NCBI GenBank assembly: GCA_013285595.1 | Contig: JABDHF010000002.1 | Location: forward strand, 22,304 to 86,303 | DNA: 64,000 bases | Direction of reading: 5' to 3' | Source of the DNA: Bacteroidota bacterium | GTDB lineage: Bacteria > Bacteroidota > Bacteroidia > Chitinophagales > Chitinophagaceae | In this document: positions 12,301-21,423 of the stretch, in pieces | Position numbering within the stretch: position 1 is the first letter of the stretch | Layout of the letters: the number at the start of each line of letters is the position of its first letter | The notes under the pieces: model-generated | The model's input: the letters and a program-made list of their open reading frames with translations, nothing else | Databases searched by the model: none | Told to the model about the DNA's origin: nothing | Position numbers and translations under genes: made by a program

Positions 12301-13634
12301 CCACTGCACACCGCCGCTGTGCCGGTAATAGGTGTCGACAGTGAATTCACTGTCGCTGTTGCTGTCGTTGCACAGCCGGTAGGCAATGTATAGGTGATCA
12401 TTGATGTACCCACCGCCACGCCACCCAATACGCCGGTCCCGAATCCCGCAGTGGCAATACTGGTATTGCCGCTGGTCCAGGTGCCGCCTGTCAGGCCATC
12501 ACTCAGTGTGGTGGTTACCCCCTGGCACACGCTTAGGCTGCCGGTAATTGCCGTGGGCAGCGGGTTTACAGTTACAGTTATTATGGAGTATACACTGCCG
12601 CATGGAATGGTAACAGAATAAGTGATAATGGCCGTTCCTGCTGATATTCCGGATACGACCCCTGAGGAAGATACTACCGTGGCAATGGCTGTATTGTTGC
12701 TGGTCCATGTGCCGCTGCTGTTGCCTACAGTATCTATAAGCGTTGTTGTGGTGCCGTTGCAGATTGATGTATTTCCCGTTATAAGCCCGGCGCTGCAGTT
12801 CACAACTATACTCACATAACCATTGCCCGTGCGAACGCCCGGGGTAGTAGTACCACCGGTTACTCCCACGCCGCCATAAAACGACGATCCGCCACACCCG
12901 CTCCCGCTATATGACCCGCCGGCGCCGAACCAGCCGCCGCCGCCACCGCCGCCCCAGAAATTACCAAATGCATCTCCTCCAAACCCAAATCCGCCTGCCG
13001 TTCCGTTTTGCCCTACCATACTAGAACCCAATGTTCCTCCCGACACCTGCGTCCCGGGCGAACCTGCCTCTGCCGGATTGTACGCTGTGCAGGATATCCC
13101 GGTTCCCCCGGTAAGTCCACCGCCAACGCCTCCATTTTCGTTTCCGCAATCCCACGCGCCGCCACCGCCGGCGCCCGCAGCTATTAAACGGCTGCTCAAC
13201 GATGTAGCAGGGCTTGCCGTATAAGATACGGTACGTATATCTGTAGATCCGCCACCGGCAGCGCCACCCTCATTCATGCTTCCGGCGCCGCCATTCGCGC
13301 CCCCTCCCGAATTAGTGCCACCAGGAGGTGGGGCCACAAGGCCACATGGGTAGCACCCTGCAGTGCCTTTTTGCCCTACATAAATATACAGTAGCTCACC
13401 GGGCGTTACCGCTAAGTTGCATTGCACACGCCCCCCCAGCCCGCCCGATGCTACAGGCGCCGTAGTATAATCGCCGCCCTGGGCGCCATAGATATCTGCA
13501 CTAAGGGATATTACCCCTGGCGGAACCGTATAAATTTGTACAGCGCCGGTATACACATAGGTGCTTGTTTGGGCTGATGTCTTGCAGAAACATCCGGAAA
13601 GGATGAGTAAAAGGAGAGTTAGGGTACGTTTCAT
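6396..13634 (-). CDS. Giant T9SS-sorted adhesin-like protein: glycine-rich N-terminal domain, ~28 Big-like repeats, C-terminal sorting domain
   Basis: 2412 aa; signal peptide MKRTLTLLLLILSGCFCKTSAQ; Gly-rich block (aa ~30-280); about 28 manually counted 'ITGxxxVCxGxTTTLSDxxxGGxWSSSN' units; C-terminus 'LLRVWPNPNNGTFTIVL..GVYFITA..VAKVVVSN'. Confidence 0.92.
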   Translation of the reverse strand: MKRTLTLLLLILSGCFCKTSAQTSTYVYTGAVQIYTVPPGVISLSADIYGAQGGDYTTAPVASGGLGGRVQCNLAVTPGELLYIYVGQKGTAGCYPCGLVAPPPGGTNSGGGANGGAGSMNEGGAAGGGSTDIRTVSYTASPATSLSSRLIAAGAGGGGAWDCGNENGGVGGGLTGGTGISCTAYNPAEAGSPGTQVSGGTLGSSMVGQNGTAGGFGFGGDAFGNFWGGGGGGGWFGAGGSYSGSGCGGSSFYGGVGVTGGTTTPGVRTGNGYVSIVVNCSAGLITGNTSICNGTTTTLIDTVGNSSGTWTSNNTAIATVVSSSGVVSGISAGTAIITYSVTIPCGSVYSIITVTVNPLPTAITGSLSVCQGVTTTLSDGLTGGTWTSGNTSIATAGFGTGVLGGVAVGTSMITYTLPTGCATTATATVNSLSTPITGTAAVCSGTTTTLSESTTGGTWSSGNTIIATVNVGSGIVTGGNVTAVSLVTITYTIAGGCSASKIVTVNPQPSSISGNILLCQGSTSLLSCTPIGGAWGSSNTGVASIVATGNVTGGAPGTSVISYTMAGGCSATAIMTVNPVPAPIAGALNICMGTTTTLTDATTGGFWTSSNSFTAAIDPFSGVVTAGALSTGTTTISYTLGTTCAATAILTVNIGPLPITGIFSVCAGASTFLNDDISGGGWSSDNTTVATIDGIGGLYSVSPGTTTISYTFATCTVTAIVTVNPLPLAITGTTVVCAGLTTTLSDATSGGTWSSSNTFVASVNIATGLARGNSPGIASIVYRLPTGCSVTTIVTVNSSPSPIGGTIHLCPGLTTTLTDGGGGTWASSNTGVATIGATGITGGIIPGTSVITYSLGVGCSSTAIVTVNPLPPAIGGTAAACAAGTTLLSDGTGTWSSNNTAIATAGSSSGVITGVAGGTATITFTSAANGCTAHITITINPLPAIISGSMSMCPGATTLLSDISTGGTWSSSVTIIATTNATGMISGSVPGTATITYTLPTGCSRSAVITVNALPPAITGVAAICAGATLTLHDVATGGLWTGSPASVATITPGGVVSGVGGGTAVISYTAGCTRTAIMSINPLPSPITGPTAECVGATITESTSPAGGTWISVSTSVATVGSSGTVTGAATGTTVIKYTTTAGCTALTTITVSLSPTAIIGGAAVCANDTMSLNDAVGGGAWSSSNTGVATIGSLNGIVTGVVAGTTSIAYSLGTGCTVNKTITVNPAPLAITGGTSICIGATTQLADLTGGGVWSSNTTTVANISGTGLVTGSAAGVDTITYTRAGCMTRTMVTVNLTPSAISGTLHVCAGATTILGDAVAGGSWTSSNIAIASIDATGTVTGALPGTTNITYSLGATCVVTKVVTVNPIATITGNTGMCVGATTTLSDAVTGGTWSSGATSIALVNAAGLVTGSTPGTAMITYTTPAGCIINSVVAVNLAPSAISGVLSVCAGATTTLGNSASGGVWTSSNTTVATVTGSGVVSGSIHGTTTITYSLGGGCTTSAVATVNAAPAAITGTVNLCAGATALLADAATGGIWSIAATTAATISGTGVVTTATAGTAMVSYTVNGCAVNTTVTVNTLPGAITGILHVCAGTMTTLGNAATGGIWSSSNTGIANANALTGDITGVAAGTAIVSYTLAAGCGVAVTISINSAPPPVSGITGICVGAVTLLSDAVGGGVWSSDNTTVATVSATGAVSGNDLGTATISYAVNGCIRTTIVSINSLPAAISGAARICAGTTTSLSDVGGGVWSSISPGVATVVASTGLVTGVSAGNAVIAYSMGAGCTVTAIVTVDATPLPITGTTEVCIGYATLLADASASGAWSSSNTAIATITGSGVVNGLTGGASTISYTNSAGCTAIRLVTVIAVPPITGMGDMCAYGSTLSLSDAVTGGFWTSTSASISSTGVVTPYSSGITTVTYTLLLGCYTTTTLIVNPSPGPVVGLNHLCLGSTENLSDTTAGGAWSSSNTAVGAISGAGVISGILAGTTSVRYTLPTGCSSAETITVDVPPSAGSIDGVASVCIGDVTALSDVAPGGIWGRSNLSVTVLDGFVSGVAVGTSIISYTVSNSCGSVVATRSVTINPLPFAGVITGAASVCAGNNITLADAAAGGVWSNSTAATTAAGGTIHGVTAGLDTIKYTVTTSCGIAMAEKPITVNALPEVAPITGDDALCTGIHITLADAVTGGSWSVANSHVSVNSAGIVNAVSTGIDTITYVVTNMCGTATANYTVTIGALPAAGVITGGTSICVGTKDTLAVTLPGGTWTTSNNNVAITATPTGVIITGMASGADTIVYTLSNACGQAVAVFPVSVCSTPAGSAVQAVAGERELLRVWPNPNNGTFTIVLSSATDEPVRVIITNLVGEKVREFSTTANKDAELKLNAAAGVYFITAATANRSYVAKVVVSN

Positions 13635-13951
13635 GGGTGGTGGTTTGAGTTTGTTACTAGAGTATCATCGTTATTTTTTTACTGATTTTTTTAACCTAAT
13701 ACAAAAGAAATTCAATGCGGCACGATCCGTTTTCAAAGCAGCATTCACCTAAATCTACCCTTTTTTAAAAAAATATTACCTACTAGTCATGACTATTTTA
13801 TTTCATTAACAAAAAATATATAACTGTATTAATCCACAGTTATTATTGCCCGCCAAAAAATTGCCAAAGTTATTTTGGGATGCTTCGAAAAGGTGGGAAT
13901 TAATGGTTGGAATGTATTTTCGTACCTAGGTTTTAAGCTAGCGCAACGGTT

Positions 13952-14092
13952 ACTTTCCGATACAGAATATTCCCAATCTTTTGAAACGCACTAGAATCAA
14001 TATTCTTCACGAAATTTTCTATTCCGAGTAACAACGAAAGACCAATAAAAAGGCAAACAATAGCAAACAAACGCAAATAAAGGAAAGATGCA
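13952..14092. repeat. att-like site A (left edge of island)
   Basis: TACTTTCCGATACAGAAT, then TTGAAACGCACTAGAATCAATATTCTTCA (13981-14009) and a CAAA-rich arm ending AAATAAAGGAAAGATG. Confidence 0.7.
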
Positions 14093-14220
14093 AAGTAATA
14101 TTAATTAGTTCTTTGTAGCCAGTTATCTTCCTTGTTTTTGCTCTATTAAGTTGTTTTTTATGATAACAAAAAAGGATGTTCTTATCTATTTTTTAGTAGA
14201 GATAATTAGTTGTTTGTACA

Positions 14221-15342
14221 TCAATATAATTTAAGGTACTCTTCAAAGGAATACATTCTACCTCTTTTGCCTCCAGTTAGTTCTTTTAATATTCCGAGTG
14301 TTTCTAAATCACTAATTAGTTTGTATCCAGATGCTGCCGATATTTCTGCAGCTTCGCTTATTTTGGCCGCATCTGCAATTGGTCGCTGATAGAGATAATT
14401 TAGTACTTTCTGCGCATTTGCAGCCCTGCTTCCCAATGTATGAATTTGGGCTTCAACTTTTCTTTGCAGCCTTAGTATACTGTCAAATGTCGTAATGCCA
14501 TTTTTTGCTGTTTGTATTATTCCAACTAAAAAGAATTTAAACCATTGCGCTAAATCATTTTTTTCTCTTACCCGCATAAGGTTATCATAGTAAGCAGTTC
14601 TATTCCTTTCAAAAAAATCTGACAAATATAAAATCGGCATTTTGAGTATGCCTTTGTTAACTAAATAGAGAGTAATGAGTAATCTACCCACACGACCATT
14701 TCCATCCAGAAACGGATGTATAGTTTCAAATTGGTAATGAATCAAAGCAATTTTTAAGAGCTCAGGAAAATATACAGATTCATTGTGTGCAAATTTTTCA
14801 ATATCACTCATTAATTCTTGGATAGAAGTTGATACTGGAGGGACAAAGACTGCATCATTAATTGAAGCACCACCAATCCAATTTTGACTTTGTCTAAAAT
14901 CGCCGGGTTGTTTATGCTCTCCTCTAACTCCCTTTAATAAGACTTTGTGTGTCTCACGGATAAGGCGGGATGAGAATGGAAGAGTTTGTAACAATTCCAT
15001 TGCATGGTTCATAGCGGCTATATAATTCTGAACCTCCTCCCAATCATCTCTTTTATCTAGAGGAATATCCTCGCGATCAAGCAAAGCTTCTTCTATATTT
15101 GTTTGAGTACCTTCAATTTTACTTGATTGAGTTGCTTCTTTTAGTACGTGCATACTGATAAACAAATCAATATTGGGTATATAGTCTGAATACATGTCTA
15201 ATCTTCCTAGTTCTCTATCGGCTTGGCTTAGAAGTTGAATTACTTCCATATTATCCAATTGCCAATCTTTGTTTATTAACGTAGGCTGAAAGCTTTTATA
15301 ATACCTTTGACTTACATAAGTTCCTGCTTTGAATCCTTTCAT
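14221..15342 (-). CDS. Fic family protein (AMPylase-like), Fic N-terminal domain and C-terminal winged helix
   Basis: Motif HPFLDGNGRVGRLL; N-terminus 'SSKIEGTQTNIEEAL' typical of Fic proteins. Confidence 0.93.
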   Translation of the reverse strand: MKGFKAGTYVSQRYYKSFQPTLINKDWQLDNMEVIQLLSQADRELGRLDMYSDYIPNIDLFISMHVLKEATQSSKIEGTQTNIEEALLDREDIPLDKRDDWEEVQNYIAAMNHAMELLQTLPFSSRLIRETHKVLLKGVRGEHKQPGDFRQSQNWIGGASINDAVFVPPVSTSIQELMSDIEKFAHNESVYFPELLKIALIHYQFETIHPFLDGNGRVGRLLITLYLVNKGILKMPILYLSDFFERNRTAYYDNLMRVREKNDLAQWFKFFLVGIIQTAKNGITTFDSILRLQRKVEAQIHTLGSRAANAQKVLNYLYQRPIADAAKISEAAEISAASGYKLISDLETLGILKELTGGKRGRMYSFEEYLKLY

Positions 15343-15372
15343 TAGTATTGAAATTTAAAATAAAGATAAGGC

Positions 15373-15420
15373 TTATTTTAGTTTTTGATGAAAATCTAAA
15401 ATAACGAGCAGGCTTATTAT
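15373..15420. promoter_or_regulatory. Candidate operator upstream of fic
   Basis: TTATTTTAG-N14-CTAAAATAA perfect 9-bp inverted repeat, third partial half-site TTATTAT 9 bp further; a homologous element sits at 27517-27566. Confidence 0.55.
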
Positions 15421-15461
15421 CGATTTAAACTAGCTTAAAGAGATATGGAAATAACTCATAA

Positions 15462-18400
15462 TTGCCAAGTATGTTAAGCTATGCAAACATAGAGAATTAC
15501 ATATCCCTCTTTAGAGGCAGGGATGATGTATTTGCTGTCAGATGGGAGAAAAAGGATAAAAGTGGGTATATGCCTGCCTATGAAGTTGATTGGAATGGCT
15601 TCGATTTACATAAAACAAATGGAGGAACATTTAAAAACTATCCAAATAAGAAATACTTAAAGCTAAATCAACAAAAAATAATAGACCATTTAGATGGAAA
15701 CGAAGTAATAGGTATATATCCCCTATTATCAGACAACACATCATGGTTCCTTGCGGTGGATTTTGATGAAAAGAATTGGAAAGATGACGTTCTGAATCTT
15801 TATGAACGATGTCAACTGCATAAATTGACTGCATACATCGAACGTTCTCGTTCTGGCAATGGAGGACATTTATGGATATTTTTTGAAGAGCCTTACCCTG
15901 CTATTAAAAGCAGAGCAATTATTAAGCACCTATTAAATGAAGCCAGTATTAATCTCAAATTAGCCAGTACTTCCAGCTTTGATCGAATATTTCCCAATCA
16001 AGATTTTCACACGGGCAAGGGCTTAGGTAATCTCATTGCATTGCCTTTACAAAAAGCAGCATTGGAATTAGGGAATGCATGTTTTATAAACCCACTAACA
16101 CTTGAAGCATACTCTGATCAATGGGATTTTCTTGCGACTATAAAAAGAGTAACTGTAGACACGCTTGAAGAAATCAATAGTCAATTCGGACATATCGCGT
16201 CAAAGGTTACAGATAGTACGCCCGCTCTAAAAAATGATGAAAATCACATAGAGATAACCTTAGACAACACAATAACTATTGCGAGAAACAATCTGTCGTC
16301 TGAGGTTGTCTTATTCTTGCGCAATAGTCTCAAATCAAACAACCCAAATTTCTTCATTAGGAAAGCTACCGGACAAAATACCCATGGTATTGCTGCATCC
16401 TCCACATCACTTGAAGAATATACAGACAGAATAATTATCCCTAGGGGTTACATTGGTACAATAATTCGATATTTCAAAGCAAACAGAATTAAATACCAGC
16501 TAAACGACAATAGAAAGAAATTGCCGGAGGTGAATTATGAAATGCGAGGTCAGTTATATGATTTTCAGCTTCCCGCACTGTTGATTACTGAAAAAAAAGA
16601 AATGGGCGTTATTGTTGCACCTCCGGGTTCCGGCAAGACTATTATCGGTTTATCCATCGTCGCCCATAAGAAACAGCCGACACTTATTATTGTTCACCGC
16701 CGACAACTGTTTGATCAATGGATACAACAAATACAATCATTCTTGGGCATACCAAAATATAAAATTGGTAGAATCACCAAGGGTCATATAGATATAGGAG
16801 AGGCTGCAACAGTAGCGATGATACAAAGCATAAGTAATAGTCGTGAAGTACTAACAAAAATCAAAAATGCTTTTGGTACTATTATTATCGATGAGTGCCA
16901 TCATGTACCATCTGATTCTTACAAAACAGTCTTACAACAGTTGCATACTTACTACCTCTATGGATTAACCGCCACTCCAATTAGAAAGAATAAGGACGAA
17001 AAAATAATTTTCACACAAATTGGCGACGTTATCAATGAAGTGATACTCCCGAATGACAACAATGAGAGTGGTTTGTTCATAAATGTAAGGGACACCGATC
17101 TAGAAGTCCCATTTAACGAAGCAAATGATAATTTTGAAACGTTATCCGATATACTTATCCATGATGCAGCAAGAAATAGTTTGATTACAGATGATATACG
17201 TTCGGAAATAAATAATGGCAAAAGTGTTTTAGTACTTACTGAGCGAAAGGCGCATATAGAAATACTCAATCAATTTCTAAAACAAGATTGCGAAACCATA
17301 GTCTTATCTGGCGATGATACAGATTCCTCAAGAAAAGCTAAAATTAGACAAATTGAATATGGTCGGTTTCAGGCAATAATTACAACAGGGCAATTTATGG
17401 GAGAAGGTATTGACATTGGTATACTTGACTGTCTGTTTCTTGTCTATCCTTGTTCATTCGAAGGCAAACTGATTCAGTATATAGGTAGAGTTCAAAGAAG
17501 TAAAAATGCGCCTATTATTTACGACTACCGTGACCTGAATATTCTTTATTTAGAAAAGATGTTTCAAAAAAGAAATAGGTACTACAATAAGCTTGCAAAC
17601 TCGGGTCATGTAAAAGTCTCAGAAGAATACCTGCTGAAGTTTGAAGATGATAGATTTTATATTGACAACTATACAAACGCGTACCCCGTATCTATTCTAG
17701 ATATAGGTATGAATATTGAGGGGTTTCAACCTGGAGTAATATGGAGGATCAAGGTTCTTAAATATCAAGAACAGGAATGTAGCGTATTTGCTGAAATTCT
17801 TAGTTACGGGGTAACAATTCTGGAAGTATCACAGCAACTTTCATTGCCATTGCTGCCAATTGAACAAATCAGGTTTAGAACTCTTGATACGGCGGGGTTA
17901 TTGAAGTCTGTTGTTTTGAAAAAGTCTTTACTCCCTTTGCCCAATACCGAACGAGTTTTTGTAAATTCAATACCCTCACAACAAATAGGGCAATGGTGGA
18001 TTTTTGAAAAAATCATCAAAGTGCCATTTAAGAAAGTTACGTTTGGAAATGGCTATGTTAATGTATCATTCTATTTGGCGGCCATTAAACACGACGTTAC
18101 AATAGAGATTCAAAATCCTGATATCCGGCCGGAATTTGAAGTAATCAAAGAGTATTTCTCAAAAATTCTCAAATCAAAATCCATTTCAGTATCTCTTATT
18201 ATTAAGCATGATAAGAGAAAGGTTCTTTCTTACGAAGCAGCATCAGATGAAATCAATGCTATTAACACTGATATTATCGATTCCGTGCGATTTGAATTTG
18301 TACGTAAACATTTCATCAAATTACGAGATGTTGATAATGACAAATTGCTTCAAACGTTTGATGATCTGAAAAAAACAAGCGATGCAGTCAATACACTTCT

Positions 18401-18812
18401 GCAAGACGAAACGGCATTGTTAAATGAAGTTTTAAAAATCGAATCGGCAAAACACTACTTACAATTAAAATATCTGGCCGAAAAGCATGAAGCCGCGGTA
18501 TTGAAACTTCGTTTTGTTTTACAGCCATTTTCTTTCATTTTTCTCGCTTCTGGTGAAAATAAATATCATATAGTATGGGAAACATTCGACAGTGAAGAGG
18601 CAACATACTTATGGCATATTGATAAAAATAAAGAAGCGCTACGTAATGCTATCGGGCAAATTGAGATAAGTTTGAGCGAAATGAAGCAAACTGGAAGAAA
18701 CTCTTATATCAAAAAGGCTCCAGACTATTTTAGCCGAATAATACATGACTACTCTGATGCAAAAAAGGGGTTTATAGAGTGGAAAGGGCTCTTGGAGGAA
18801 CGTCTTGTATGA
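15462..18812 (+). CDS. TOTE conflict system-type protein: AEP-like primase domain fused to SF2 helicase
   Basis: AEP motifs 'WFLAVDFDE' (hhDhD) and 'SGNGGHLWIFF' (sxH); helicase motifs 'APPGSGKT', 'IDECHH', 'LTATP', 'QYIGRVQRS'. Confidence 0.8.
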   Translation: MPSMLSYANIENYISLFRGRDDVFAVRWEKKDKSGYMPAYEVDWNGFDLHKTNGGTFKNYPNKKYLKLNQQKIIDHLDGNEVIGIYPLLSDNTSWFLAVDFDEKNWKDDVLNLYERCQLHKLTAYIERSRSGNGGHLWIFFEEPYPAIKSRAIIKHLLNEASINLKLASTSSFDRIFPNQDFHTGKGLGNLIALPLQKAALELGNACFINPLTLEAYSDQWDFLATIKRVTVDTLEEINSQFGHIASKVTDSTPALKNDENHIEITLDNTITIARNNLSSEVVLFLRNSLKSNNPNFFIRKATGQNTHGIAASSTSLEEYTDRIIIPRGYIGTIIRYFKANRIKYQLNDNRKKLPEVNYEMRGQLYDFQLPALLITEKKEMGVIVAPPGSGKTIIGLSIVAHKKQPTLIIVHRRQLFDQWIQQIQSFLGIPKYKIGRITKGHIDIGEAATVAMIQSISNSREVLTKIKNAFGTIIIDECHHVPSDSYKTVLQQLHTYYLYGLTATPIRKNKDEKIIFTQIGDVINEVILPNDNNESGLFINVRDTDLEVPFNEANDNFETLSDILIHDAARNSLITDDIRSEINNGKSVLVLTERKAHIEILNQFLKQDCETIVLSGDDTDSSRKAKIRQIEYGRFQAIITTGQFMGEGIDIGILDCLFLVYPCSFEGKLIQYIGRVQRSKNAPIIYDYRDLNILYLEKMFQKRNRYYNKLANSGHVKVSEEYLLKFEDDRFYIDNYTNAYPVSILDIGMNIEGFQPGVIWRIKVLKYQEQECSVFAEILSYGVTILEVSQQLSLPLLPIEQIRFRTLDTAGLLKSVVLKKSLLPLPNTERVFVNSIPSQQIGQWWIFEKIIKVPFKKVTFGNGYVNVSFYLAAIKHDVTIEIQNPDIRPEFEVIKEYFSKILKSKSISVSLIIKHDKRKVLSYEAASDEINAINTDIIDSVRFEFVRKHFIKLRDVDNDKLLQTFDDLKKTSDAVNTLLQDETALLNEVLKIESAKHYLQLKYLAEKHEAAVLKLRFVLQPFSFIFLASGENKYHIVWETFDSEEATYLWHIDKNKEALRNAIGQIEISLSEMKQTGRNSYIKKAPDYFSRIIHDYSDAKKGFIEWKGLLEERLV

Positions 18813-18971
18813 AATCTGCAACCTCCTGTCCAAATTTATAGACAAAAATAATGGCTATTTTTGTCTATAATACCAGTAATCCGAATTGATAAGTATCGCC
18901 TGCAATGCAGTGGTATCAATGCTTTTAGCAGACATCATCAATTAAAATAATAGCAAACAAAAAGTGACATA

Positions 18972-19075
18972 TCCGCGATACAGAATGTAAAGAGTACTGA
19001 TTCTAGTGCCTTCTACGTTGACGAGTACCAAAATAGTACCAAATTTGAGGAAAACATCGGAAAATAAAGGAAAGA
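18972..19075. repeat. att-like site B (internal scar)
   Basis: CCGCGATACAGAAT core, AGAGTACTGATTCTAGTGCCTTCTAC motif, GAGTACCAAAATAGTACCAAAT direct repeats, AAATAAAGGAAAGATG. Confidence 0.6.
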
Positions 19076-19087
19076 TGAAATAAAGTT

Positions 19088-19885
19088 CTACTCTGTGTCG
19101 TTGGCTTTCCTCATAGAATAATGCTTCTTAAACCAGATCGGATCATTTTTCTTTTTTCTCTTATCCCACTTCATCTTTTTATCTACTCTTTTGAAGTGGG
19201 CAAACATCTTAAAATCCGTTCCTTCCTCAGAATTATCAAAATAGTATGCCTGATAAGCAATTTGTGAGGCCTCAAACAACAATTCAAGAGAGCGATAGTA
19301 TCTGCTAATGATTTTATCCTTCGGAACGTCATGCCCTCCCTTTGTCTTTCTCGCTAGCACCCTAAATGTATTGATGTGTGGAGATTCAGTTGAAACAAAG
19401 TATAGGTATACTTTGTAACCCATGTTGGCAGCCTGTTTCATTATATCCAATTTAGACGGATGTGAAAAAACAGTCTCAAATGAAAATTTCTTTTTTTCCA
19501 GCAATAATTTTTTTCGCAGGAAATCTGCGATTATCTGAGCCAGCCTTTCATCAACTTTCTTATCTCTTAGTTTAAGATTATTGTCTTTAAGGGTATAGGA
19601 TTTTTTGAAAGCCGTCTCATCAAATTCTCTGCCGATGAGACCAGATTCTAAAACAATCTCAACAAACTCATTAGCACTTACTTGTATTTCGTAGTTGTCA
19701 AATGAAAATTCGCCTTCTCTTAAGCTTCTCGCAATATCGTCCGCATTTATATAAATCCCAAAGTCAATGGGCCGTCCATTTACTTTTTGATCTCGCACAT
19801 ATTGTATTACTGTACTTTTACCTGAGCCATTTGGCCCTGCAAATACTCGTAACCGAAGATGAGTATCTGTTTTAGAAGAACGCAT
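19088..19885 (-). CDS. Zeta toxin-like P-loop kinase
   Basis: 'LRVFAGPNGSGKSTVIQYV' Walker A, 'YINADDIARSL', 'FSFETVFSHPSKLDIM'. Confidence 0.8.
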   Translation of the reverse strand: MRSSKTDTHLRLRVFAGPNGSGKSTVIQYVRDQKVNGRPIDFGIYINADDIARSLREGEFSFDNYEIQVSANEFVEIVLESGLIGREFDETAFKKSYTLKDNNLKLRDKKVDERLAQIIADFLRKKLLLEKKKFSFETVFSHPSKLDIMKQAANMGYKVYLYFVSTESPHINTFRVLARKTKGGHDVPKDKIISRYYRSLELLFEASQIAYQAYYFDNSEEGTDFKMFAHFKRVDKKMKWDKRKKKNDPIWFKKHYSMRKANDTE

Positions 19886-19886
19886 T

Positions 19887-20120
19887 TTATGGATTTATAG
19901 GTTCAATCTGCTCTACTCTTCCATCAGCGTATTTCTTAACAACCCAACCATTTTGAGCAATTACTATATACCCCATGATTTGCATTGTTTCGACAGCAGC
20001 TTTACGTATTCCACGTTTCGCAGCACTTACTAACAAACGCTTAGTCAAATATGGTTTGGAGTCCTCTGCTTTTACCTTAGCGGAAACTTTTTTATGAGTT
20101 ATGTCAGCATTCTTTCTCAT
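19887..20120 (-). CDS. Small protein, putative antitoxin partner of the zeta-like kinase
   Basis: 77 aa, directly upstream with a 1-nt gap, same strand; analogous arrangement at 28365-28655. Confidence 0.55.
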   Translation of the reverse strand: MRKNADITHKKVSAKVKAEDSKPYLTKRLLVSAAKRGIRKAAVETMQIMGYIVIAQNGWVVKKYADGRVEQIEPINP

Positions 20121-20246
20121 AACTATAAAGGTACAACATTAACGTTATCCACTGGAATCATTGCGAACATTTTGTATATTTTTTAATAGTGTCCAAGGAA
20201 AATGAAATAGGCACTTATATAGTAAAGCGTTTTATTATCTTAGCGC

Positions 20247-20271
20247 AATAAAGGATAACTAAACATTATCA
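20247..20271 (+). repeat. Inverted-repeat arm 1L
   Basis: AATAAAGGATAACTAAACATTATCA, exact 25-bp inverted match to 22904-22928. Confidence 0.9.
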
Positions 20272-20275
20272 GCCT

Positions 20276-21421
20276 ATGGACTTTAATAAGTATTTCGATA
20301 AAGATGAATATCCAGAGTTAAACAGACAGTTTTTCTTACCACTAAGAGAGAGTGGAGATATTTCTGCTGATCCCTCTGGCTGGACTGATACTCATTCAAA
20401 CGTCGATATTTATTCTCCATTCAAACAAGAAATACAGAACTACTATTCTGATTTTTACAGCCAGCTCAATCCACTAAAAAATAAACTTTTGCCACTTTTT
20501 AGTGAATGGGATGACATTTCTCTACTGCCCGAAAATATTACTCTTTGCCATTCTGCAACAGTAGGGTCTGCAATAACATTAGCTTTCCTAAAGGCGAAAG
20601 GCATTAAAAATGTTATTCTTGAAACCCCAAATTACTTTGCTACCTACTACCAAGCCGAAATCTTAGGGCTTAATATTGTTCGAATTCCAACTTACCATGA
20701 GCAGGGATATTGGTTGAACATTTCCAAAGAAATAATCAAGTGCTATTCGCCGTGCGCTATTTTTCTAACGCAACCTCGTACTGCTTTGGGTATAAATCAA
20801 GAAACAACTGATCTATTGAAATTATCAGCAATGCTCAACCCAAACGATTTTATAATAATTGATGAGGCAACAGAACAAATGTTTCCAAGTAAATTGTACG
20901 ATTTTAATTTCAACAATTTTGAAAACGTAATTAAAATAAGAAGTGTTTTCAAGGGGATGGGTGTAAATGGAGTAAGAATTGCTTACATAATCCATCATAC
21001 AAGACATAGAGCTTTAATTGCCGAAGAAATGGAGGTCATGCAGGGAGCTCTCGACATTCATAGCTTAAAAATGGCAATAGAAATTGCCGCAGATATTCCG
21101 AGGTTTAAACAATTACTTTACATAGCAAATAGTCAAGTCATTGATTTGAGAAAAAAAGCTCAAAATCACATTATTGGATCTAATTGCCATTTATCACAAA
21201 TAACTAACGGATATATTGGAAGCGTTGCGGTAAGACTTTCCGGCGAAAACGAAAAACGTGAATTTGTAGAATATTGCGCACGGAAAAAAATGCCAATAAT
21301 CATCGGCTCTAGTATGGGCTTTCCGAAGCATAACGAATTAGAATTTGTTAGACTAAACTATTTCAATAGGGAACGGCATATCCTTGATGGCTTAGACATA
21401 ATGACAAGCTTTGGACAATAG
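20276..21421 (+). CDS. PLP-dependent aminotransferase (fold type I, class I/II-like)
   Basis: 'IIDEATEQMF', Schiff-base lysine context 'KIRSVFKGMGVNGVRIAYI'. Confidence 0.8.
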   Translation: MDFNKYFDKDEYPELNRQFFLPLRESGDISADPSGWTDTHSNVDIYSPFKQEIQNYYSDFYSQLNPLKNKLLPLFSEWDDISLLPENITLCHSATVGSAITLAFLKAKGIKNVILETPNYFATYYQAEILGLNIVRIPTYHEQGYWLNISKEIIKCYSPCAIFLTQPRTALGINQETTDLLKLSAMLNPNDFIIIDEATEQMFPSKLYDFNFNNFENVIKIRSVFKGMGVNGVRIAYIIHHTRHRALIAEEMEVMQGALDIHSLKMAIEIAADIPRFKQLLYIANSQVIDLRKKAQNHIIGSNCHLSQITNGYIGSVAVRLSGENEKREFVEYCARKKMPIIIGSSMGFPKHNELEFVRLNYFNRERHILDGLDIMTSFGQ

Positions 21422-21423
21422 TG

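Noticed and set aside
257-12819. Many 60-200-aa plus-strand ORFs across the giant-protein genes
   Set aside because: Antisense to the Big/PKD repeats; regular spacing follows repeat period and codon bias. Low-complexity Pro/Val/Ala translations with no recognisable domains.
6396-13634. Possible CRISPR-like array because of regular ~215-bp periodicity
   Set aside because: Period is a coding repeat, units diverge throughout, no short identical repeats or unique spacers. No CRISPR array seen anywhere in the window.
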